Shown here piece after piece: positions 40,601-48,800 of a stretch of DNA of 64,000 bases; position 1 is the first letter of the stretch, and each line of letters begins with the position of its first letter. A program made the translations under genes and the position numbers. The DNA is taken from the NCBI GenBank assembly GCA_903813345.2, contig CAIIXF020000005.1, positions 11,475,375 through 11,539,374 on the forward strand, written 5' to 3'. Source of the stretch: Owenia fusiformis. Taxonomy: Eukaryota; Annelida; Polychaeta; Sabellida; Oweniidae. Below the pieces are notes generated by a model, which saw nothing but the letters and a program-made list of their open reading frames with translations, was not told the origin of the DNA and did no database searches.

Positions 40601-42515
40601 TCCCGCCATTTTTAAACTGGTGGCCATCTTGAAAAACATTTTTTGCATAAAACTGTTCACCAATATACATCTTTCCACCAAATATGAAGAAAATCTGTTG
40701 ACTAGTATTCGAGTTATCTTCCGGACAGACGGACGGACTGACGGACGGCTTCACTACCTACAGAACTTCGTTCGTTGGGATAATTAATGTATGTCGTTAA
40801 TACAGGATGCTTCTGTAGGTTTTAAGTATTTTTAGTGCTTTCTTCCTCTCATGAAATCCCTTACCCCCATAAATGTGGGGTTATTTTGAGGATTTTTAAT
40901 ATTTAGGACATTTGTTACTCAAAATAACCCCACAAAGTTAAGGCTTTGATTCTTTGGGGATTTGCTAAACAATAGCATACACATAGAATTTGTACTAATA
41001 TTATTAGAATTTACTCACCTTTTTATGTTTTTCGTATCGACAAGACATTAATCTTCAACATGCTACCAAATATAGCCCTCTAAGTGTTGTATTCATTCTT
41101 GTAATGACGATTTAATACGGATAGCAGATACACCGTATTTCTAGAAAAGTTTTTCAAATTTCATGCGCAGTCGATATTTTTATCTAAATAACAAACTTCG
41201 CGCAAATACGAAATCCAAAAGTAAAAATGGAGGGAAATTTTGAAAAATGATTTTCACCTTCCGGAGTGTATTAAAAGGACTGTCAACCTCAAGTTTGGCC
41301 GCTGTAACGTCTACGGCCTTTGTTTTCCTGAACTTAGGCATAAGCAATAATTTTGTTATTAATTTGACAGGTGATTTCGTTTGGCACTGTTAAGTTTCCC
41401 ATCTACCACATAATTCCTCCCAAAATGCAACGCGCGAAAATGGCCAAAATTTGAATAGATTTCGAAAGTCAAATATTACAGCAAATTGTTCCAGTTATAA
41501 AGCATTGTTTCGACTGATCGGTCGCTCATTACATTGGAAAAAGAATCTTCTTCACAGAAGAGAAGAAAAAAGCTAAGGAAACTGCCGATATTGTCAGAAC
41601 TTGAATCTTAAAATCATGTGAAAAAACCGCAAAGAATCAAAGCCTTAAATTTGTGGGGTTATTTTGAGAAACAAATGTCCGAAATATTAAAAAACTTCAA
41701 AATAACCCCACATGTATGGGGCTAGAAATCCCTTGGATAGAAGAAAGCACTAAAAAAACATCTTAAAACCAATAGTATGAAAACTGCCCATGCTTATCCA
41801 TTACTAAGTCTCATGTGATGACGTCCACTCGTTGGATTACAATTTGGTAGTTTGGGACACATATAACTGACAAAAATAGCACACCTCAAATAAATTCCTG
41901 AGTATTTTAGGATTCTTTTTTTTAACCTGTGGCTCATCTTGTGCCAAGACCATCTCAGATTCTGGTCTTGCAGAGCCTCAGTGCTAAATTGTAAACTGCG
42001 GGATTGTAGCTACACACATACTTCTTACCTCACTTGATTCTAAACATGGCAGCTAGTGCCAAAAAGCAGTGGACATTTGGCCTAACTGACCACTTATAGC
42101 TAGATCACTGAATCAATCAATGATGATCAATGAAGAATGATTTCAGAAAGTACGGCTCATTCATCAGTGATCGTTCTGATGTATTAGGACCGGAACAGAT
42201 ACAAGAATAGTAGAATTGACCGAAATCAAAACCCCCCACCCCTAGACTTACTCTATCCTAAAGTTGTTCTGAAATTTTTTGAAAGTTGCCCTAGGCCTAC
42301 TTCACCAACCCCCCCCCCCCCCACCTGATTACACAGTTTTCCTTCTGTATTTGTTATGAAAAAAAGTACAAACCTTGAGGAAAAAGTGAGGCATCTGAAC
42401 TCATCACAGGCATAAGAAAGTTCGAGCCACCGGGTACATTCATCGTAAGACCGTCCCCCGCCGGCATTAGAAGCAGAGGAGGGGGAGTAGCATCTTTCTG
42501 ATTTCGGTCTGCCAT
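19342..42515 (-). CDS. SEC23IP: SEC23-interacting protein (p125-like), complete gene, 18 exons
   Basis: Eighteen exons join with matching phases into 1046 codons including the stop (1045 residues; human is about 1000). Exons, 5' to 3': 42515-42374, 39526-39308, 38572-38120, 37496-37303, 36986-36843, 31055-30902, 30587-30446, 29904-29802, 29459-29354, 28680-28571, 28361-28215, 27615-27520, 25359-25223, 23384-23147, 22164-22074, 21766-21581, 21184-21046, 19678-19342. Domain order: Pro-rich Sec23-binding-type region (about 121-235), WWE-like region from HWFYSK (241-336), VHGIG (418-422), lipase-type GHSLG with Ser551, SAM domain (610-668), charged Glu/Lys/Arg/Gln helix (671-716), DDHD domain (from 717, with HPFDP at 790-794) and a Pro/Gly-rich tail (955-1045). 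In other animals the protein sits at ER exit sites, binds Sec23/Sec31 of COPII and phosphoinositides, and supports ER-to-Golgi transport. An ATG ten codons upstream (42,545) is possible, but the chosen start, MADRNQ, matches the MAERKP-type vertebrate start. Confidence 0.95.
21046..21184 (-). CDS. SEC23IP: SEC23IP exon 17: DDHD domain end
   Basis: 139 nt. [20 protein letters not shown] and [10 protein letters not shown], the last strands of the DDHD fold. Confidence 0.95.
21581..21766 (-). CDS. SEC23IP: SEC23IP exon 16
   Basis: 186 nt. [16 protein letters not shown], then a helical, acidic segment ending QAETS. Matches the LKESL.RMGSDLKQ block of the human protein. Confidence 0.94.
22074..22164 (-). 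CDS. SEC23IP: SEC23IP exon 15
   Basis: 91 nt. [12 protein letters not shown] and [10 protein letters not shown] continue the DDHD domain; AYR.EP and HHKGRKR.H are conserved in the family. Confidence 0.95.
22261..22834. mobile_element. MITE with TTAGAGCTGGCATC ends (family B), SEC23IP intron 14
   Basis: Perfect 14-bp terminal inverted repeats (TTAGAGCTGGCATC and its complement) bound 574 bp with further inverted GTCGACAT/ATGTCGAC-type words inside. The open frames within are symmetry by-products. It shares end words and the interior style with 7718-8304. Confidence 0.82.
23147..23384 (-). CDS. SEC23IP: SEC23IP exon 14: DDHD domain start
   Basis: 238 nt. Contains [20 protein letters not shown] and [14 protein letters not shown], core DDHD motifs including the conserved His and Asp (His790, Asp793). 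Confidence 0.96.
23874..23970 (-). repeat. Dispersed repeat, CATTTTGCATGTTAA family
   Basis: Contains TGTCACCACCTGTCATTTGT and CCAACTCTTGTGGATG-like words (reverse complement). Other pieces lie at about 4070-4150, 29,545-29,645, 54,140-54,245, 56,450-56,570 and 63,160-63,215. The family is not recognised; no tRNA-like promoter boxes were seen. Confidence 0.65.
24146..24350. mobile_element. Short foldback MITE, SEC23IP intron 13
   Basis: Arms of about 60 bp are near-perfect inverted copies: CATATCGGGTGTCCCAAAAA on the left, and on the right, in reverse complement, CATATCAGGTTTCCCAAAAA. The arms continue through TGAGCCACTTTTTGACAA on both sides. Total about 205 bp. Confidence 0.85.
24975..25125. 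repeat. C-rich minisatellite, about 24-bp unit
   Basis: About six copies of a unit like CCCCACTACACACCTCCCCT in SEC23IP intron 13, just 3' of exon 13. It is strand-asymmetric: the transcript would be G-rich. Confidence 0.93.
25223..25359 (-). CDS. SEC23IP: SEC23IP exon 13: charged helix
   Basis: 137 nt. A strongly charged Glu/Lys/Arg/Gln segment ([20 protein letters not shown]) likely to form a long helix or coiled coil. The 22-bp minisatellite of intron 12 begins 13 bp upstream of its acceptor, so the polypyrimidine tract is very close to unstable DNA. Confidence 0.85.
25372..25915. repeat. Minisatellite, about 22-bp unit, adjoining exon 13
   Basis: More than 20 copies of a unit like GTCATAGTGTACATGAGAAA in SEC23IP intron 12, beginning next to the exon 13 acceptor. 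Confidence 0.95.
26447..27468. mobile_element. Decayed mariner-like element, SEC23IP intron 12
   Basis: The ends CAGGGTGATCAATAAATAAG are identical inverted repeats for about 32 bp and remain similar further inward (ACTATGGCAACTGGAG against GCTATGGCAACCATAA in complement). TA flanks both ends. The interior (about 26,850-27,170, plus strand) holds degraded transposase-like words: [13 protein letters not shown] resembles the mariner LPHPPYSPDLAPSDF block, and [16 protein letters not shown] resembles the C-terminal part. Stops and frame changes interrupt it, so it is inactive. Confidence 0.78.
27520..27615 (-). CDS. SEC23IP: SEC23IP exon 12: SAM domain, second part
   Basis: 96 nt, 32 codons. 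[19 protein letters not shown] is the conserved C-terminal SAM helix region. Confidence 0.94.
28215..28361 (-). CDS. SEC23IP: SEC23IP exon 11: SAM domain, first part
   Basis: 147 nt. Acidic linker, then [20 protein letters not shown] and KEKIDMETL, the first helices of the SAM domain. Confidence 0.94.
28571..28680 (-). CDS. SEC23IP: SEC23IP exon 10
   Basis: 110 nt. [11 protein letters not shown] finishes the hydrolase helix; the rest is an acidic, Pro-rich linker to the SAM domain. Confidence 0.92.
29143..29277. mobile_element. Long palindrome / foldback, SEC23IP intron 9
   Basis: Arms of about 57 bp (ATCCTATGATTTACTCGTGA and its imperfect complement on the right) surround a GC-rich loop, CTCTCTCGCTACGCTCGCTC. 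A second small palindrome, CATACGATGTCGTATG, lies about 150 bp to the left. No coding content. Confidence 0.75.
29354..29459 (-). CDS. SEC23IP: SEC23IP exon 9: nucleophile elbow
   Basis: 106 nt. Ends in [10 protein letters not shown] plus the first base of Gly, so the serine-hydrolase elbow GHSLG (Ser551) is completed by exon 10. The nucleophile is retained, although vertebrate p125 is reported to have little phospholipase activity. Confidence 0.94.
29545..29645 (+). repeat. Dispersed repeat, CATTTTGCATGTTAA family
   Basis: GTTATAGTCTCCAACTCTTT, a GGCGTTCAGCAGTTGGTG stretch, ACAAATGCCAAGCGGTGACA and TTTTGCATGTTAA appear in the same order as in the copies at 54.1 and 56.5 kb. Confidence 0.7.
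29802..29904 (-). CDS. SEC23IP: SEC23IP exon 8
   Basis: 103 nt. Encodes [20 protein letters not shown] plus YCQ, matching the [20 protein letters not shown] pattern of vertebrates. Confidence 0.94.
30446..30587 (-). CDS. SEC23IP: SEC23IP exon 7
   Basis: 142 nt. [15 protein letters not shown], then [20 protein letters not shown], a family hallmark. Donor GTAAGT splits an Arg codon. Confidence 0.94.
30902..31055 (-). CDS. SEC23IP: SEC23IP exon 6: VHGIG segment
   Basis: 154 nt. [12 protein letters not shown], then the strand-turn segment [18 protein letters not shown], which opens the alpha/beta-hydrolase-like part of the intracellular PLA1 family. Confidence 0.95.
31065..31345. repeat. Degenerate short repeat, ATATGTGAA words
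   Basis: Irregular repetition of AATATGTGAAGTATATG-like words in SEC23IP intron 5, next to the exon 6 acceptor. The minus-strand frame through it (HILHIL-type) is a repeat by-product. Confidence 0.8.
31430..31870. repeat. Two diverged direct copies of about 240 bp, SEC23IP intron 5
   Basis: Blocks such as CAACAATAACTTTTTTTTAT, GGGTCACCG and CAAAACACTAAAATCACTCTTA-like text occur twice, at about 31,436-31,640 and 31,674-31,870, in the same order. Confidence 0.75.
33387..33779. mobile_element. Foldback-type element with 26-bp inverted ends, SEC23IP intron 5
   Basis: The left end starts AAAGGACGATTCTCGGTTTG and the right end is its exact complement for 26 bp. Inside, a block of about 190 bp containing AGAAATATTACCCAAATTAA occurs twice as a direct repeat. 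No coding sequence. Confidence 0.85.
34577..35158. mobile_element. Mariner-type MITE, 582 bp (copy 2), SEC23IP intron 5
   Basis: The left end CAGGGTGGGCCAATAACAAT and the right end (reverse complement) CAAGGTGGGCCAAAAAATCC are flanked by TA. The outer 13 bp match the element at 6772-7381; the interior differs. Confidence 0.82.
35843..35913 (-). repeat. Dispersed repeat, inverted partner of 7541-7610
   Basis: ATAAGAAACCAGGCCCCAGG, then CTAGGTCTAATGTTGTTGGA, is the reverse complement of the copy near 7.55 kb. Lies in SEC23IP intron 5. Confidence 0.6.
36843..36986 (-). CDS. SEC23IP: SEC23IP exon 5
   Basis: 144 nt, 48 codons, phase 0 on both sides. Contains [18 protein letters not shown] and PDEWGTT, highly conserved in this family. 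It is followed by the longest intron of the gene (5.8 kb). Confidence 0.95.
37303..37496 (-). CDS. SEC23IP: SEC23IP exon 4: WWE-like region
   Basis: 194 nt. Signature pieces are [26 protein letters not shown] and [15 protein letters not shown], near-identical in pattern to vertebrate SEC23IP and DDHD2. Confidence 0.95.
38120..38572 (-). CDS. SEC23IP: SEC23IP exon 3: Pro-rich region and start of WWE-like region
   Basis: 453 nt, the largest exon. About 115 residues of Pro/Gly/Ser-rich sequence (the region that binds Sec23 in the human protein), then HWFYSKHIE and [17 protein letters not shown], the first half of the WWE-like region. Confidence 0.93.
39308..39526 (-). CDS. SEC23IP: SEC23IP exon 2
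   Basis: 219 nt. Contains EADSFVGQT, which matches the short conserved EEDSFLGQT-type motif of the vertebrate N-terminus, then a disordered Pro/Ser/Gly-rich stretch with a DPFG word. Confidence 0.88.
40140..40781 (-). repeat. Dispersed repeat, GGCCGCCATTTT family, SEC23IP intron 1
   Basis: Ends with CAGAACTTCGTTCGTTGGGA preceded by GGACAGACGGACGGACTGAC and contains several CCATTTTTGAATTTT-type words. It is in reverse orientation relative to the element at 57,432-58,694. Confidence 0.65.
40820..41769. mobile_element. Large foldback element, arms about 147 bp, SEC23IP intron 1
   Basis: The left arm (40,820-40,966) and right arm (41,624-41,769) are inverted copies sharing TTTTTAGTGCTTTCTTC, ATGTGGGGTTATTTTGA, CAAAATAACCCCACAAA and AAGGCTTTGATTCTTTG. 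About 650 bp of noncoding DNA lies between them. Confidence 0.85.
42374..42515 (-). CDS. SEC23IP: SEC23IP exon 1 (coding)
   Basis: 142 nt, residues 1-47 plus one base. It starts [13 protein letters not shown], is hydrophobic and Pro-rich and has low complexity. Donor GTTTGT is weaker than the others. A 30-nt in-frame upstream extension to 42,545 is open. Confidence 0.85.
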
Positions 42516-42808
42516 TTCCACGTCAAGTAAAGGAAGTGACGTCATTCATGTCATTGCTTTGATTTTTTTTGATTTTTTGTTAATTTTGATAAATTGGTAA
42601 TTTGATGAATAAATGGAACATTATATTTTTATATTTGTTGATAAAATTGATAAATAAATAATTTTGAGACTATGTTTATCGTTCTCGTTTTGGCGGGTTT
42701 TCCAAATCCACATGTTTTATTTCCCGCCATTTTTCTAAACAGGTCGCACGTCCACTACGCTGTTGCTCCATTTATTCAAGTTTTGCGGTGTTTGCTGCAT
42801 CGCCAAGG
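42516..42808. promoter_or_regulatory. Bidirectional promoter between SEC23IP and MCMBP
   Basis: The start codons of the two divergent genes are 293 bp apart. Within the gap are TTTTGGCGGGTTTT (42,687-42,700) and ATTTCCCGCC (42,719-42,728), both close to the E2F consensus TTTSSCGC. The second overlaps AAAATGGCGG on the minus strand, a YY1-like word. No TATA box is placed convincingly for either gene. E2F control of MCMBP would fit its role with the MCM proteins; that is inference. Confidence 0.6.
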
Positions 42809-42866
42809 ATGCCAGGAATTGAAGATTGGTTGCATTGTCCTCTGGACATCATACAGAATATATATG
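42809..42866 (+). CDS. MCMBP: MCMBP exon 1
   Basis: 58 nt, residues 1-19 plus one base, [19 protein letters not shown], matching the MPCGEDWL..PL start of vertebrates. Donor GTGAGA opens a 10.7-kb intron. Confidence 0.92.
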
Positions 42867-45800
42867 GTGAGAATGTTTACTGTAATCGTGTCAAAAAGTG
42901 ACTTAAATCAAAATATCAGAGATGAATGAAAAATCACATGGCCGGAAACAAAGACAAAGATTTGTAAGCAATTACTCGCTGAGGTTTTGGTATGATTATC
43001 TTGTTATACTCTGTTTATTTCTAGTATAATGTTGCCTTAGTTATGTAGTTATCATTTCCACTGCCAAATTTGATGTGAAATTCCGATTTTTGATAGAAAA
43101 TCTGATTACAAAACTTGACTTTCAACACGTCAAAACGTTGTGTTCATGTTGTCAGTATTTCTTATCCTGTTCCCGGACTATGGTCCTGTGAACATCTCAC
43201 TCTTTTGCCTGTGCGATTACAACATGGGAGAGTTTTTTACGCTTCTTACACTTCAGATACCTACTTCAATAGATTCCTTGGTATTTTAGCATTCTTTTCG
43301 TGTAGTTGAATCCACAATTGTCTGGGTTTATCGGCAGAACGAAGACATTTTCGTTTTTGATCGCAATATTTGCGTGTAACATTTAACTTATTTCAACCGT
43401 CAAATTCCTCCATATTGGTACTTCCGGTCCACATCCGGGACAGTCATACGGGGGATTCCCCTTTTAAATCCAACCGCCATGTTGAAAAGTGATGGAATCT
43501 CTCTCGATGAAAAAGAAAAATGTTCCCGTTCTGCCGATATACCCAGACAATCGGCGGTTCCAATACATTAGAAGTTACATTTTGAGTTCTATAATGCATT
43601 GAGGTAGGTATCTTAGAGTCCATTTCACTGCTTCAGTTCGTCAGTAGAACGGCAAAAATAAGAAATTGGGAGACCATTGTACAATAATATATGGAAAAGT
43701 ATATTCATAATGTACATGAATGACATTTGTATATCTTGGATTGCTTCTAGTTTGGCTTATAAAGTGTGTGGCCTCTTATATTTGGATGTTTCTCTGCCAT
43801 GTTATTTTCAATAAGATTAACATGGCTGAAATTCTTCAAATTACAAGACGGCACAGGCTTATTGCACAAAAAACTAAAAAATCTGAAATATACAAATGTC
43901 ATTCATGTACATTATGAATATTCTTTTCCATATATTATTGCACAATGGTCTCCCAATTTCTTATTTTTGCCGTTCTACTGACGAACTGAAGCAGTGAAAT
44001 GGACTCTAAGTGTAAGGGGCGTAGATAATTCTCCCAAGTTGTAATCGTACAGGCAAAAGAGTGCGCTCCATACAGGACTATAGTCTGGTACGTAGTATGT
44101 ATCCAACAGACTGACTAGAAGTCAGTCTGTTATGATGTACTACTTTCCTGTGGAAATTGCAGTGAAATTTTTTGCACAAAATTATCAATTGGAGGAACCA
44201 TTTTTTCAATAAAATAAACATTACAAAATTTCAATTAAATAGTAAGGTACAATTAAATGCAATAAAAAGTAACATAGCATATTGTCAAGTGGAAATAAAG
44301 CTAGTTGAAATAACAAATGTGCAAATTAATTTTACCCAATCGGCCATTTTGAATAGCACTTCCTATGTAAACAAATATATAGAATTGCCAAACTTTAACA
44401 TAGGTGCCTTATAGTCTGAATATAATTCAGACTAAATAGGATATAGTCTAGTCTGGTACGGGATAAAGTATTTCAGTTTTTCCATTTTTGAAAAAATTGA
44501 GCTTTTGATTGCCTATTTGTTATGTTTTATCTGCGCACAACCTAATAGAGATGAACTGCAACTACAAGGGTAATCTGGATATAATTTTTGTGCAAAACTG
44601 AAAGATGAAGGGTACCCTTTGCATTCGTTTGACTTCACTTCTGAAAAGAGAGCTTTGTCTTCACTTTTTCAAACTAAAATAAACCTGTGAATTCACTGCG
44701 CAAATCAGTGTACGTCGGCCAAATTTGACCGACGTTCTATATATGGTCATTCCTTCTGACATCATTTTTGAGCCCGGAATTGACCAATGACATGCGCATA
44801 TTTAATTAGAATGCATTAGGCGTATGTTTCTTCAAACTCGCTGATTGGTGGAATAAAGGTCAGCGCGTAGGTCAGAAGTGATTATTACCCAAACTGTCAC
44901 TGGTACCTGTCGTGGGGGCGGGGCTACTAAACTGTACTATGGTCTCTAATAGGCAGAGTGTAGTTTAACTAGACTGCACGCAGGGTAGATGAAGGGGGTA
45001 ACTTTGACACCTTGTTTATTTGCTCTAATTTCTGATCTAGGGGGAAGCCATGTTTTTTTCCGCATGGATCGAGATCACGCGAGATTTTATAATTTTTCCA
45101 GAAATCAGACATGGCGGAAAACTGAAATTCTACTTCAAATATACCTAAGTTTCGAAGTTACCCTGTCTCTTATGTCAACATTAGCCCACACGTCAACGTT
45201 ACACCCCTTTGCCCTAAAGAAAGATGTTAAGAGAAGACCATGATTTTTTAACAACTTTGATCATGAAAAATAAGGAAATGATGATACTCATTCACCACGA
45301 ATTTAGTTACCAGTACGTATTATGTGCTAAAACCTCCATAAGTTCCATTGTAAATTTGTCAAAAAATCATGATCTTCACTATAGACCATGGGATGAGTTA
45401 AGTGTACAGCGGCTTTCAAGAGGAAGTTCTTCAAAGGCCATGGTAGGCCTACCTGAACATAGCATTGGACTGAGTCCAGCTTAGAAGCCATTAGAATTTC
45501 TTATCATGCTGATATACATCAGTAATCTCATGTTTTAAAAAGCTCACCTGATTTCGTTGCACTGTGCTTTGTGGCAGTTTTCTAAGAACTGAATGTATTA
45601 CTGTTACTGCTAGGACGGAAAATGTGCAATCTTTGTGTTATATGCTAAAATTGCACATATCCCGGCCTTACAGTAGCAGTCTTTACAACATTTCAACATT
45701 GCATAAATTACATTTCTTTACCTTTGATTGTGATGGCATGTTCATCATCAATCATTCAAACATTTTACAATAAGGAAATGTATTTTATTGATGGTGAGAA

Positions 45801-48800
45801 ATTTTCGAACAAATAAGAAGACAAAAATGGTGAAGATTAATGGAATCTAAAATGTGAAAATGCAACAGTTCAGTTTGTTGATGGAAGGTCTAGAAAGAGG
45901 CAGTCTGTATGAGATAGTCAAACTGCACCTGTCTCGGCCTCCTGTCTCAAACAATATCAACAAAAGATATAATTGAAAAGTTGAGTGAAGACAACAAGAA
46001 CTAAAGTTCAGCTGAGGATATGGACACATCAACCTGCAGAGTTTATGATATAGTAGAAGTTTATGACCATGTCAAGCTTTCTTTTATGAGCTGTAGTGTG
46101 AGTTTTGATAATAATACTGCTTGTACTTTCAAAATACATGTACATATTCTTAGAGCGTGCATGACTTTAGGATGTTCTCTGTGTAGGCTAAGACGTGTGC
46201 AAGATTGTTTGTGGTAGCTCAAATTGCACTTGTCTCGGTCTGCCAAGAGAAAAAAATTGACTAACAAATAACACCCAATATCGATATGTTGAATAGACTG
46301 CTACTTTGGCATACTTTTGACTGTTACCTACAACTATCCAGTATGCAGTTGAACTATTATGTTCTTTCAAAGATTAAAAATCAAAAGTTTTGCTTGTGGA
46401 AGTCTGCACTTTCTAGTCGTGGAGTATGCAGAACGAGACCATATTCAATGATATTTGAGAAGCTGAATAAGTAATGCATGTGAGTAAGCTTTTACCTGGT
46501 TTCTAGTTGGGGTCTGTAGGCCTTGACAGGTTGCAATATTTGTATTTTTGTAATCAAATTGCACTTGTCCCGGCCTGCCTGCTGCAATCTTTGCTACCAA
46601 CATAAACTACAACCAACCAGAGAATGAAATAGCTAGCTTTTTAAATGACCTTATAAATCAAAGAATAAAGATTCTATCGCCATTATAGACTATTATTAGG
46701 TTTAAACAGGTTTGAGAAGAGTCTGGTGCATTTTGTTGAAGTTGTAGAACTAGAGCTGAAGCTAATAACTATGATAAATGGGTATAATGTTCAACTAATG
46801 AGTTTTTAATTGCTACTTTAGCTCCAACCTTATGTAATTGTAATGGTACTGCTTCCTGGTTAAAAGCAGAATCAGATCTATAGGGAGTTTACCATTCTTA
46901 TAGACAAATATTACATTATTGTTAAAATCATTAGTTTCCTCAAATAAAGTATTTTGGGTATTTTTAGAAAATAGACTTTAGGGGCATTTAATATTATGCT
47001 CAAGGATGAATATCCAATATGTTCTCTCAATAGAGGAGCTGCTTTACAGGGCAAATCAAAAAAGTGCAACAAACAGTTGTCTTATAAAGCCACAAAACCA
47101 GTGCAGGGGTTTCAATAAGCACAGGCGGATGGCGAAAACGCCTGTTCAAATCTCAATTACGCCTGTTCAAATATGTAGAAATAAAATTCACTGTTACTTA
47201 CCTTACCCTAAATTATTTTAGTGAAATAAGTTTCAGCCTGTTGAAATTTGCCAAAAAGAAGAGTCTGGTGCATTTTGTTGAAGTTGTAGAACTAGAGCTG
47301 AAGCTAATAACTATGATAAATGGGTATAATGTTCAACTAATGAGTTTTTAATTGCTACTTTAGCTCCAACCTTATGTAATTGTTATGGTACTGCTTCCTG
47401 GTTAAAAGCAGAATCAGATCTATAGGGAGTTTACCATTCTTATAGACAAATATTACATTATTGTTAAAATCATTAGTTTCCTCAAATAAAGTATTTTGGG
47501 TATTTTTAGAAAATAGACTTTAGGGGCATTTAATATTATGCTCAAGGATGAATATCCAATATGTTCTCTCAATAGAGGAGCTGCTTTACAGGGCAAATCA
47601 AAAAAGTGCAACAAACAGTTGTCTTATAAAGCCACAAAACCAGTGCAGGGGTTTCAATAAGCACAGGCGGATGGCGAAAACGCCTGTTCAAATCTCAATT
47701 ACGCCTGTTCAAATATGTAGAAATAAAATTCACTGTTACTTACCTTACCCTAAATTATTTTAGTGAAATAAGTTTCAGCCTGTTGAAATTTGCCAAAAAG
47801 CCTGTTGAAAAAATATTTATTGAAACACCTGCAGTGAGGACTGAATCAATTTCATTCAATGCACCATGGAGTCACATCCCTCCTCTTTTCAACGATATGC
47901 CATTCATTCACACTATAAGGTTTGGTTGGGCAAAAAATCATTGCTTTTGCAGTGGTTCAAAGTCTGCTCTGGACCAAGTTTTAGACAATTCCATAAGTCA
48001 GTGCAAGGGCTAAGTGCTAATGGAAGTTCTCCTGACCTGAATTGTTGTGACTCCTATCTCAGGAGCAGAGTAGTGATCTGCGGTATTGAAAGAAGTACCG
48101 TTACGGTGGCATTCTGGCCTTATGTCGGCACTGAGAGTATGGATTATTTTTATGAGAATATGTATTTGTTACTTACACATTTTAGAACGGGCGAAGATTC
48201 AGCAAATAACCATTCATTGTGTGTATTTAAAAAAGATCAGATTTGTGCGGTGACGCATCAGCTGTACGGTGACGATTCATTATAATTTGTGAAAGTAATA
48301 TAAAGAACTCATTATCATTCATTATAAGTTTTGGTGTGGAAGTTCAAATGTCGTCAAACTGATCAGTATCAACAGACGATACTGCGGTCACTTTTGCATT
48401 TAAGATGGCAGACAGGAAGAGACAATTTCACTGAGTTAAACTTCTTCATAGTTGGTGTTATGCTTTGATGAACTAAAAGAGACCAAGCTTATCTGATCAC
48501 TGATATAGTGCATGGGCGCTACAGTTCAACGATATCTTCCAATGCTTAATGGAAGGTTTAAATGGAAATGTATGATATGGTAAGGATCATGAAACCAAAA
48601 ACTCAGTATATTTGTTGCTATGTTATTGATGCTTTTAAACAAGTGATGTCACAACTAAATCTCATCTTGCACGTGTGACTTTTAAGGATGAAAGATGCAA
48701 TATCTTGCATGGGGTGAAGATGGCTCTTGGCTATCTTTGTTAGTGTTGAATGGGATACAACATTTGAATTTCCACACAAAAACTTATGGAATCTTACGTA

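Noticed and set aside
42516-42545. Upstream in-frame ATG of SEC23IP (MTSLPLLDVE extension)
   Set aside because: The downstream MADRNQ start matches the vertebrate MAERKP start; the upstream ATG remains possible but is less likely.
42672-42929. 85-codon plus frame over the MCMBP start
   Set aside because: A different frame from the conserved MPGIEDWL exon, which ends at a good donor; shadow of exon 1.
47006-47763. Two identical 71-codon frames
   Set aside because: They are the same chance frame in the two copies of the 542-bp duplication.
47866-48285. 139-codon open frame on plus
   Set aside because: Lies in MCMBP intron 1 within a decayed repeat region and resembles nothing; overlaps another frame carrying the repeat-like ISFNAP block.
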